Assembly (NCBI GenBank): GCA_017649745.1
Contig: JAGCGE010000094.1
Coordinates: forward strand, 1 to 24,149
DNA from: Clostridiales bacterium
GTDB lineage: Bacteria; Bacillota_A; Clostridia; Saccharofermentanales; Saccharofermentanaceae
Direction of reading: 5' to 3'
DNA length: 24,149 bases
Part shown: positions 15,523 to 21,665 of the stretch, one piece after another
Layout: each line of letters begins with the position of its first letter
How positions within the stretch are numbered: the first letter of the stretch is position 1
Made by a program: the position numbers and the translations under genes
The notes under the pieces: generated by a model
The model's input: the letters and a program-made list of their open reading frames with translations, nothing else
The model's database searches: none
What the model was told of the DNA's origin: nothing

Positions 15523-16503
15523 TTATCTCTCTCCTTCCAATGTTTTTCTTATGAAACCTGCACGGGCTTCACTAATTACTCCCTTATTTCCCGGACGCAG
15601 TAAGTACTCATCGCAAAGACTATTCGTGAGCAGGTTGATGACCGACAGCGTAATGCCCGTATCTTCATCTGTCACAAGTCCTGTACCGAATCGAAGCCAG
15701 CTTAAGAACTCGAGTGCTTCAGTAAGCTCGATCCTTCTGCAGTACTTGAGCGTACCGTAAGATCTGAAGTACTGATCTTCCACAACGATCTTGCTCTTCT
15801 TAAAGATCGCATCACGGCACATCTTTTCGATCCTTATGATCTCATTTATGATCTGGATCGCTCTGTCATACAATCTGTCTTCGCCGATGCCCAAAGTCAC
15901 GACGTTCGAGATGATATAGACTGATCCCGATTTCTTGATGTTGTTGCCTGTAATGAGAGGTCTTATGGTCCACTCAAGACCATTAAGTCTCTTCTGGATC
16001 TGCGGGAGATTACCTGACTTAACGATACCCGGGATCGTTACTATGATATCTATCGAGATACCAGATCCGACATACTGCGGTTCGGAAGTAAGGAATCCCA
16101 ACTTTTCGGAATAAGCAACATCGAAAGACTCCTCAAGGCTTACAACAGTCTTCTCAACCTCTGAGATCATCTTGCCGATGTTTCCTCCCATGGTCTTTCC
16201 GAAAACAGTCAGGTGGTTCTTCTGATTTACTATAATGCCGAGACCCTCATCGTCACTCTTAAATATTCCGTCAGCTCCCTGCTTCTTAATGAGATTCGGG
16301 ACCTTACTTAGATTCTTATCATCTTCTTTAGTGCTCGAAAAGCCAAGCTTATCGGCTTTCTCCGACACCTGCTCAAGGACAGTCTGTCTCTCGGCATCGC
16401 TCATTTTCGATGGGAAGGCGAATCCTTTTATGTTACGCCTCACGAGCATCTTACACTTAAGCACTACATCGCTGTTTATTCCCTGATCTTCGTACCACAT
16501 CAT
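15523..16503 (-). CDS. mcsB: McsB-family protein, predicted inactive arginine kinase
   Basis: Position between mcsA and clpC, overall length (326 residues) and conserved blocks (VVLKCKMLVRRN, FLTSEPQYVGSG, ISNVVTLGIGEDRL, FRSYGTL) identify it as McsB, the protein-arginine kinase related to phosphagen kinases. The catalytic motifs are changed. The SSRIRLARN nucleotide motif is KCKMLVRRN (16-24); the NEEDH acid pair is NQKNH (93-97); the catalytic Cys of LTSCP is Glu (LTSEP, 138-142); and the VRGxYGEGSEAxG phosphate loop reads IRPLITGNNIKKSG (180-193). The frame is intact, so this is a pseudokinase, not a pseudogene. The ATG at 16501-16503 is preferred: GGAGG is 9 bases upstream, while the ATG at 16512 abuts it. 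It begins one base after the mcsA stop. Likely roles are as an adaptor to ClpC or a partner of McsA and CtsR. Confidence 0.88.
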   Translation of the reverse strand: MMWYEDQGINSDVVLKCKMLVRRNIKGFAFPSKMSDAERQTVLEQVSEKADKLGFSSTKEDDKNLSKVPNLIKKQGADGIFKSDDEGLGIIVNQKNHLTVFGKTMGGNIGKMISEVEKTVVSLEESFDVAYSEKLGFLTSEPQYVGSGISIDIIVTIPGIVKSGNLPQIQKRLNGLEWTIRPLITGNNIKKSGSVYIISNVVTLGIGEDRLYDRAIQIINEIIRIEKMCRDAIFKKSKIVVEDQYFRSYGTLKYCRRIELTEALEFLSWLRFGTGLVTDEDTGITLSVINLLTNSLCDEYLLRPGNKGVISEARAGFIRKTLEGER

Positions 16504-16504
16504 A

Positions 16505-17131
16505 TCAGACATCCTCCCTGCTCTTAAGTTCATCTCTGAATTTAGCTGCAAGGATGTAGTCCTCACTTGCCACTGCGAGCTTTATCGCTTCTTTAAGATC
16601 ATCATTCGTAAGCATTCCAAGGTCTGCATTCGAATACTTAAGAAGCTTACCCGCATCCATATTGTTGTCTTTCTCCTGAACTTCTGAAGAAGCCTCTTCT
16701 TCCACATTTATCGTCGGAAGATCAACAACCTTCTCATCTTTGCTGGTAGGGATCGATTCCGAAGCGATACCCGGAGCTCTTCCCCTGTAATGGGTATTCG
16801 CCTGAAGTCTCATGAGAAGTCTCATTATCGATTCGTTAAAAGTGTTATAGCACTCGATACAGCCAAGTGATCCCGTACTCTCGAATTCCTTCAGGGAAGT
16901 TCCACACTTCGGACACTTGATCTGAGATCTCGTCGGTGAGAACTCAAGCTGCTCCCTCATTATCGGAGGAATAAAACCAGAGAATTCCTGATCAAGGAAC
17001 TTAAGAGTCGACGGCATGAAATTATCGATCAGCCCCGCTTCCCTTGCACACTCACCGCAAAGAGTTACTCCGTTTATATTAAACATACTATTTGTTATCG
17101 GTTTCCCGCATTTATCACATCTTATCTGCAT
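16505..17131 (-). CDS. mcsA: McsA-type zinc-finger regulator
   Basis: A 208-residue protein with two zinc-binding modules, Cys5/Cys8/Cys25/Cys28 and Cys73/Cys76/Cys91/Cys94, followed by a Glu/Ser-rich linker (about 125-170) and a C-terminal UVR-like segment (about 173-206, LKEAIKLAVASEDYILAAKFRDEL). This is the McsA layout. In Bacillus McsA activates McsB kinase and senses redox or metal stress through its cysteines, and the UVR part mediates contact with McsB and ClpC. All eight Cys are present, which is notable because its partner kinase here lacks catalytic residues. The start has AGGAG 10 bases upstream. It lies 17 bases after the ctsR stop and 1 base before mcsB, inside the stress operon. 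Confidence 0.92.
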   Translation of the reverse strand: MQIRCDKCGKPITNSMFNINGVTLCGECAREAGLIDNFMPSTLKFLDQEFSGFIPPIMREQLEFSPTRSQIKCPKCGTSLKEFESTGSLGCIECYNTFNESIMRLLMRLQANTHYRGRAPGIASESIPTSKDEKVVDLPTINVEEEASSEVQEKDNNMDAGKLLKYSNADLGMLTNDDLKEAIKLAVASEDYILAAKFRDELKSREDV

Positions 17132-17148
17132 TATGTATCATCTCCTTC

Positions 17149-17622
17149 CTAGGGCTTATTGCTGTCCAGCATAAGCGCCACTAATGCGTTCTTAAAGATA
17201 TCGGCTCGTACAACAGCCCTAACATCGGAATCGACATGAACCAGTGCTCTGTCTGATACTGTCGACATTACTACGGTCGCCTCATGAGAAGTTACTGCTC
17301 CGCTTCCGACCATATTCTGAAGATATATCTTGGCCTGTTGTTGAGTTAGATCATTTCCTACAGATTCCAGAACCGACTGTATGTATTCGCGTTTACTGAT
17401 GATCTTGGCTCTTGTGATCGTTATCTGACCTCCGCCGCCTCGTCTGCTCTCAACTATGTAGCCGTTACCTGACGAGAACCTCGTGGACAGTACATAAGTG
17501 ATCTGCGAAGGTACGCAATTCGCTCGTTCTGCGAGATCGCTCCTGCTGATCGTCGCGCTTCCGTTATTCTCATCGAGCATCTGTTTGATCATCATCTCGA
17601 TAACATCGACTAATCTTGCCAC
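17149..17622 (-). CDS. ctsR: Transcriptional repressor CtsR of class III heat-shock genes
   Basis: A 157-residue CtsR: an N-terminal winged helix-turn-helix (to about residue 70) and a C-terminal dimer domain. The wing contains RGGGG (61-65), the Gly-rich hairpin that senses temperature and holds the Arg that active McsB phosphorylates in Bacillus. The start is GTG at 17620-17622 with AGGAGG exactly 7 bases upstream. No ATG competes. It is first in the operon and its promoter carries CtsR-type operators, so it should repress itself and the mcsA-mcsB-clpC genes until heat or other protein stress releases it. Because the McsB here seems inactive, release must rely on CtsR heat sensing, McsA or ClpC degradation. 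Confidence 0.96.
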   Translation of the reverse strand: MARLVDVIEMMIKQMLDENNGSATISRSDLAERANCVPSQITYVLSTRFSSGNGYIVESRRGGGGQITITRAKIISKREYIQSVLESVGNDLTQQQAKIYLQNMVGSGAVTSHEATVVMSTVSDRALVHVDSDVRAVVRADIFKNALVALMLDSNKP

Positions 17623-17638
17623 ACCGGTTCCTCCTTCC

Positions 17639-17667
17639 TTTGATTTTGACTTTGACTTTCTTTGATA
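17639..17667 (-). promoter_or_regulatory. CtsR operator cluster downstream of the promoter
   Basis: On the plus strand TTTGATT (17639), TTTGACT (17645) and TTTGACT (17651) run in tandem every six bases. After a 3-base gap TTTGATA (17661) follows, giving a heptad-N3-heptad spacing like the CtsR box with the last heptad degenerate. It overlaps the expected transcription start and leader. Confidence 0.65.
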
Positions 17668-17672
17668 TTTGT

Positions 17673-17701
17673 ATTATCAACCCGTTGCTTTCTTTTGTCA
17701 A
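17673..17701 (-). promoter_or_regulatory. Sigma-A promoter of the ctsR operon
   Basis: On the minus strand a perfect TTGACA (17696-17701), a 17-base spacer and GATAAT (17673-17678), five of six in the -10. It sits between the two CtsR operator sites, so binding on either side could block RNA polymerase. Confidence 0.85.
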
Positions 17702-17708
17702 TAACTTT

Positions 17709-17725
17709 TTTGACTTTTTTTGACT
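17709..17725 (-). promoter_or_regulatory. CtsR operator upstream of -35
   Basis: On the plus strand TTTGACT-TTT-TTTGACT; on the minus strand AGTCAAA-AAA-AGTCAAA. This matches the CtsR consensus (A/G)GTCAAA-NAN-(A/G)GTCAAA fully. It lies 7 bases upstream of the -35 box. Confidence 0.88.
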
Positions 17726-17751
17726 TTTGTTTATGAATACATATTTACAAC

Positions 17752-17940
17752 CCCAACATTACTGTCACTTTAAAGCTTTATGTTGGGCATTCAAGGTCCT
17801 TTATGGCCCAAATCATGGCAGTTAGCCCAACACAACCGATCCAAAATGAATTGATTGTTGTAGAAGTCTTCTTCAAAAGCACAAAAATCTACAACATAGA
17901 TCGTCAAAAATAGGATTCATGTTGGGAACGTCCCCAACAT
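17752..17940. repeat. Gene-free cluster of ATGTTGGG/CCCAACAT motifs
   Basis: Between the ctsR promoter and the next terminator, the octamer CCCAACAT or its complement occurs at 17752-17759, 17780-17787, 17919-17926 and 17933-17940, with a one-mismatch copy at 17826-17833. The last two form a palindrome with a 6-base centre; 17781-17787 plus G/C neighbours also pair with 17825-17832. A second inverted pair, GTTGTAGA (17857-17864) and TCTACAAC (17888-17895), lies between. No ORF longer than 24 codons is credible. It may be an operator array, a structured RNA or a small degenerate mobile element. Confidence 0.55.
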
Positions 17941-17980
17941 AAATGCGTATTTTGCCAAAACTGTAGGAACACCCCATAAA

Positions 17981-18010
17981 AAAGAACTGTCCGTTGCCGA
18001 ACAGTTCTTT
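17981..18010. terminator. Bidirectional rho-independent terminator
   Basis: A perfect 10-bp stem (AAAGAACTGT with ACAGTTCTTT), then one mismatch and two more pairs around a TTGC loop. The minus strand continues TTTTTTA, the plus strand TTGTTTATT. It lies three bases past the stop codon of the 18014-18907 gene. Confidence 0.8.
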
Positions 18011-18013
18011 TGT

Positions 18014-18907
18014 TTATTCTATTGAAGCCATTATCTTCTTATCATTTTTGACGAAGAGCGAGATCATATGCTGAAGCTTTGGACCGCGATCATTAAGCTC
18101 GTTTCTCGTCGCGCTAATCTTCTGCTGGATATTAGCCGCCTCGATCCTTAATGTCATTAGCTTCTTGTCGATACCCTTGACTACCTGTGCTCTCGGAAGG
18201 ACCATCTTAAGATTGATGATCACCAGTGGGATGAGTAACAAACCGATAGCGAAAGGAATTGAGTAATAAACTTGTTCACCGGTAACAATAGCAGCGACGA
18301 CTCCTGCGATCGCGCCAATTATGAGAAGAGAGATGAAAACTGTCATGATCCTGAATGTCCATATCGGATCATGCTTCACTCCGTCCCTGTCAACTATGCT
18401 GTAATCCTCGCGCTCCTTGATCTCACGATTGATCTTATCGTTGATCTTGTCCTTCTCTTTGCGGAGATCAGTATATTCACGGCTGACATCCGAAACAGAC
18501 TTAAGCTCGGAAAAGATCTTCTCGAATTCCTTGAAGTAATCTTTCTTTTCATCGGAAGCGTTTTCTAAGACAAACTCGATCTGCTTCTCATCATAGGAAA
18601 AACCGATCTCTTCGACGGCATCCCTCAACTTGCCGATGTCTTTTGTTCTTGAAGATGCGAGCATCATACCGCGAAGTGCCTGGAAATCATGGGGATTCTT
18701 TTTCAGAAGGAACTTATAAAGATCTATTGCTGCTGCGAATTCACCTCTGGACAGATATGTATTTCCAAGCTCGTGAGCTTGCTCTTCGTGAAAATATTCA
18801 TAATCGAAAGAGCAGCCGCAGAAAGAGCAATGATACATTTGTCTTTCATTATCAACAGCAAGATTGCCGCCGCAACTCGGGCACTGATGGATTCTGATGT
18901 CAGTCAT
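18014..18907 (-). CDS. Zinc-ribbon membrane protein with TPR-like and coiled-coil segments
   Basis: A 297-residue protein of unknown function. It has a zinc ribbon (Cys9/Cys12 and Cys27/Cys30, CPSCGG and CSFCGC), then a helical pair resembling a tetratricopeptide repeat (about 43-80, AHELGNTYLSRGEFAAAIDL, then FLLKKNPHDFQAL). A charged helical/coiled-coil region (about 120-170) and two membrane segments (about 184-208 and 215-235) follow, then another charged helix (about 243-285). There is no signal peptide, so the N-terminal half and tail are predicted to face the cytoplasm with a short hairpin in the membrane. The ATG has GGAG 6 bases upstream. It has its own extended -10 promoter and a terminator, so it is a single-gene unit. 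No enzymatic motif was seen. Confidence 0.8.
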   Translation of the reverse strand: MTDIRIHQCPSCGGNLAVDNERQMYHCSFCGCSFDYEYFHEEQAHELGNTYLSRGEFAAAIDLYKFLLKKNPHDFQALRGMMLASSRTKDIGKLRDAVEEIGFSYDEKQIEFVLENASDEKKDYFKEFEKIFSELKSVSDVSREYTDLRKEKDKINDKINREIKEREDYSIVDRDGVKHDPIWTFRIMTVFISLLIIGAIAGVVAAIVTGEQVYYSIPFAIGLLLIPLVIINLKMVLPRAQVVKGIDKKLMTLRIEAANIQQKISATRNELNDRGPKLQHMISLFVKNDKKIMASIE

Positions 18908-18955
18908 AATAAACTCCGTTACTTCAAACGAAACAGTTCCTTAAGTTATATGATG

Positions 18956-18964
18956 ATTATAACA
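18956..18964 (-). promoter_or_regulatory. Extended -10 promoter of the zinc-ribbon membrane protein
   Basis: On the minus strand TGT-TATAAT, an extended -10 with a perfect hexamer, 48 bases before the ATG. The -35 position has no good match. Confidence 0.55.
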
Positions 18965-19031
18965 TCACACTTACATTATTTATCATACTGCTCTTGCAAA
19001 TAAGAACCCTATTACGTTTTCAGCTTGCAAA

Positions 19032-19054
19032 AAGACGCCTCAATGAGACGTCTT
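19032..19054 (-). terminator. Rho-independent terminator after cysK
   Basis: AAGACG pairs with CGTCTT, then one mismatch and CTC with GAG around an AAT loop. TTTTTG follows on the minus strand. It begins 8 bases past the cysK stop. Confidence 0.75.
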
Positions 19055-19062
19055 CATAATGA

Positions 19063-19992
19063 TCAGTCGAAAAGCGGAGTTGAGAAATATCTTTCAGCCG
19101 TATCAGGAAGGACTGTAACAACCGTCTTACCAGGACCGAGCTTCTTAGCGAGCTTCAAAGCCGCCGCCACGTTAGTTCCGCTCGATATACCGCACATCAG
19201 ACCTTCCTTAGCTGCGAGGTCCTTTGCAGCCTGAATCGCTTCTTCATCCTTAACTATGCAGATATCATTATATATATTCTGATTTAATATCTTAGGAATA
19301 ACTCCGTCACCGATTCCCATCTGAATGTGTGTTCCGATCGAACCGCCTGACAGGATTGCTGCATGCTCAGGTTCAACAGCCCAGATCTCGATGTCAGGAT
19401 TCTCGGATTTAAGAACCTCACCGATGCCGGTTATCGTTCCGCCTGTTCCGATGCCTGAGCAGAATCCGTGGATAGGTCCGTCGACCTGATTTAAGATCTC
19501 AATACCTGTCTGCTTCTTGTGAACTGCAGGGTTAGCAGGATTCTCGAACTGCTGCGGAACAAATACATGCGGATTCTCAGCCTGCATCTTCAATGCCGTA
19601 TTAAGGCACTCTTCGATACATGCGCCGATATTGCCTGCATCGTGGATAAGGATAACCTCGGCGCCATAATGCTCAACGAGCTTACGTCTCTCCTCGCTAA
19701 CTGAATCAGGCATGATGATGATCGTCTTGTATCCTCTGACCGCACCAACAAGTGCAAGTCCGATACCCTGATTACCGCTCGTCGGCTCGACGATAATGGT
19801 CTTACTGTTGATAAGTCCCTTCTCCTCTGCCGCGCGGATCATGTTATATGCTGTTCTCGTCTTGATCGAGCCGCCGACGTTAAGGCCTTCAACCTTAACA
19901 AGGATCTGCGCACAATCAGGACCTGTCATCTTTTTCGATAATCTGACCAAAGGCGTGCTGCCCATGGCCTCAAGTATATTATTATAAATCAT
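19063..19992 (-). CDS. cysK: Cysteine synthase family protein (O-acetylserine sulfhydrylase-like)
   Basis: A 309-residue PLP enzyme of the CysK/CysM fold, expected to make cysteine from O-acetylserine and sulfide. The PLP lysine is Lys44 in GGSIKTR, the phosphate-binding loop is SGIGTGGT (179-186), and SSGTN at 270-274 holds the pyridine-contacting Ser. Two family positions differ. The usual SVKDR around the lysine reads SIKTR, and the substrate loop TSGNTG reads TSGNQG (71-76), with Gln in place of Thr. The variant loop could change the acceptor (for instance O-phosphoserine, or a beta-replacement other than cysteine), but it may also be lineage drift. Start: ATG at 19990-19992 with GAGG five bases upstream. 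It follows psd by 53 bases on the same strand and ends the unit with a terminator. Confidence 0.88.
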   Translation of the reverse strand: MIYNNILEAMGSTPLVRLSKKMTGPDCAQILVKVEGLNVGGSIKTRTAYNMIRAAEEKGLINSKTIIVEPTSGNQGIGLALVGAVRGYKTIIIMPDSVSEERRKLVEHYGAEVILIHDAGNIGACIEECLNTALKMQAENPHVFVPQQFENPANPAVHKKQTGIEILNQVDGPIHGFCSGIGTGGTITGIGEVLKSENPDIEIWAVEPEHAAILSGGSIGTHIQMGIGDGVIPKILNQNIYNDICIVKDEEAIQAAKDLAAKEGLMCGISSGTNVAAALKLAKKLGPGKTVVTVLPDTAERYFSTPLFD

Positions 19993-20021
19993 ATGAACCT
20001 CATGTTAGATTTATCAAATAT

Positions 20022-20027
20022 ATTATA
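20022..20027 (-). promoter_or_regulatory. Possible -10 for cysK
   Basis: TATAAT on the minus strand, about 30 bases before the cysK ATG, within an A/T-rich stretch after the psd stop. There is no clear -35 and cysK may be read from upstream, so this is weak. Confidence 0.25.
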
Positions 20028-20045
20028 TATGCTTCTTCGAAAAAG

Positions 20046-20891
20046 TCATCTGCGTATCTCACCCAATATCTCGCCGAGCTTTACCGGAGTCTCCGCATAC
20101 TCAAGAGTATTCCTGAAAAGATCTTCCGACAAGTTCAGCCTGTCCTTCTCGAAAAGAAGGATAACTGTCGAGCCGCCGTACAGGAACATTCCCTTCTCGT
20201 CGCCTCTCTTTGCTTCCTTTATCGGATGATTCTTGATCTTGCCAACGAGCATCGCGCCGACTTCGACCTGAGCTACCTTGCCGAAATTCGCAGTCTCCAT
20301 CATGGTCACTTCTCTGCTGTTCGTCTTAAAGACATTCTCTGTCTCAAGAGCTATAGGCCTTACCGTGTGAAGCTTACCTTTGATGAATCTTGGCTCGCCT
20401 GCCTTACAGTCATCGAAAAAGAAGTATCTGTGATAGTGATCGACGCAAAGCCTGAAAACAAGACAGATGCCGTTGTCAAAAGTTTTCGCATCCTCCTCAG
20501 AATCAAGAAGCTCCTTTATCTTATACATGCTCTGCTTAACAGGAAGGACTGTGTCGCCCGTGATCTTATAGGCACTCAAAAGTCCGTCACAAGGAGCGAC
20601 AAAATTCTCAGGTGTCATATCGATGGGACGAAGCTCTGGTTTTATCTTACGGGTGAAGAAATCGTTGAAGTCGTGGTACTTCCTGTCTTCATAGTCGTTC
20701 ATGTTTATGTTGTTCTTTCGAGCAAAAGAATCGATAAGAGGTCTCGAAAGAGCTGAAGAGAGGAATGCGCCCGCGATCTTGGAGATAAACGGCGCACAGA
20801 GTATCTTAAGAAATACTCTTCCTATAGGATTCTTATAAAGGAACACAAGGCTCTTGCTGTCCTGGCTGATCTTTACCGGTGGTCTGGACAC
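20046..20891 (-). CDS. psd: Phosphatidylserine decarboxylase
   Basis: A 281-residue pyruvoyl-dependent enzyme that converts phosphatidylserine to phosphatidylethanolamine at the membrane. The self-cleavage site is YGGST (238-242): cutting between Gly240 and Ser241 leaves the pyruvoyl group on the small alpha chain. Other family signs are CDG (Asp102) and RLCVDHYHR (146-155, His154), fitting the Asp-His-Ser triad, plus the N-terminal DFNDFFTRKIKPELRPI. The start is GTG at 20889-20891 with AGGAG 9 bases upstream; no nearer ATG exists. It lies 13 bases after the phosphatidylserine synthase gene, so the two consecutive steps are co-transcribed. Confidence 0.95.
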   Translation of the reverse strand: MSRPPVKISQDSKSLVFLYKNPIGRVFLKILCAPFISKIAGAFLSSALSRPLIDSFARKNNINMNDYEDRKYHDFNDFFTRKIKPELRPIDMTPENFVAPCDGLLSAYKITGDTVLPVKQSMYKIKELLDSEEDAKTFDNGICLVFRLCVDHYHRYFFFDDCKAGEPRFIKGKLHTVRPIALETENVFKTNSREVTMMETANFGKVAQVEVGAMLVGKIKNHPIKEAKRGDEKGMFLYGGSTVILLFEKDRLNLSEDLFRNTLEYAETPVKLGEILGEIRR

Positions 20892-20904
20892 TAAGCAACT
20901 CTCC

Positions 20905-21597
20905 TTAATGGCGAGCGATGTAGTGCATGATCACTATCGCGATAAGTTCGGAAGCTCCAAGTGCGACCATGAAGAGGATCTCTTTGGTTCCTGGTTTCTT
21001 AAGCTTGAACGGCGATATAAAGAGCACACCTGCCACAAGAACCGTAGCAAAATACGAAAGCGTGATATCGATCGAAGTAATGTACTGGATAAGAAGGACT
21101 GTCGGGAATATGAGAGCTGCTGATGTTACAGGAAGTCCTCTGTATTCCTTATTGGCACCCTTACCGCCTTCGCGTCTTCTCTGAGCCTCAAGACAGTTAA
21201 AGAATGCTAGTCTGATCAAAGCTGCGAGAAGATAGAATACAAGTACCGAATAAAGTCCAAGGTGAACTAACAAAGTGGTAGGATTCTTAGGATCAAAACC
21301 CCACTGCCTATCGAAAATACGGAGCATGCTCACACCGATGCTCGCAGGAAGGACGCCGAATGCAACGAGATCTGCAAGTGAATCGATCTGGATACCGAAA
21401 TCAACCTGCATCTCGGAACGGTTCTTCTTTGTTCTGGCAACTCTGCCGTCAAATGCATCGCAAAGTCCTGAAAGAAGAAGGAAGAACATTCCTACAAAAG
21501 GATGACCGCCGCCGCTAAGACAGCTGAATACACCGATGCCGGCAGAAATGAGTGACAGATATGTCAACCAAACAGTGTAATCATAATAACCAATCAA
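20905..21597 (-). CDS. pssA: CDP-diacylglycerol-serine O-phosphatidyltransferase
   Basis: A 230-residue polytopic membrane enzyme joining serine to CDP-diacylglycerol. The CDP-alcohol phosphotransferase motif is present: Asp47, Asp50-Gly51, Ala54-Arg55, then Gly68, Asp72 and Asp76. There are 12 residues between AR and G instead of the usual 8, an insertion seen in some Clostridia-type enzymes. About six to seven membrane helices follow from sequence hydrophobicity. The ORF opens with TTG at 21595-21597; GGAG lies 10 bases before it, and there is no ATG until well inside the first helices, so TTG is the best start. Immediately downstream is psd, which fixes the product as phosphatidylserine rather than another phospholipid head group. 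Confidence 0.9.
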   Translation of the reverse strand: MIGYYDYTVWLTYLSLISAGIGVFSCLSGGGHPFVGMFFLLLSGLCDAFDGRVARTKKNRSEMQVDFGIQIDSLADLVAFGVLPASIGVSMLRIFDRQWGFDPKNPTTLLVHLGLYSVLVFYLLAALIRLAFFNCLEAQRRREGGKGANKEYRGLPVTSAALIFPTVLLIQYITSIDITLSYFATVLVAGVLFISPFKLKKPGTKEILFMVALGASELIAIVIMHYIARH

Positions 21598-21636
21598 TTC
21601 AAAAAATCTCCAATCGGTAGGGGTTTACCACTTTTT

Positions 21637-21665
21637 ATTCTACACATAAAGAAGTAAAGTTTAAA
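21637..21665 (-). promoter_or_regulatory. Possible promoter of pssA-psd
   Basis: On the minus strand TTTAAA (21660-21665), 17 bases, then TAGAAT (21637-21642), overlapping the end of the hydrolase gene. It would let pssA-psd(-cysK) be expressed apart from the surface-glycan genes upstream. Confidence 0.35.

Noticed and set aside
16504..16566. Longer mcsB reading frame starting at 16566 or 16512
   Set aside because: The 16566 start lies inside mcsA, and the 16512 ATG touches the GGAGG leaving no spacing. The ATG at 16503 has correct spacing.
17780..17854. 24-codon ORF starting in the inverted-motif cluster
   Set aside because: No Shine-Dalgarno and no sign of coding beyond chance in a region dominated by repeats.
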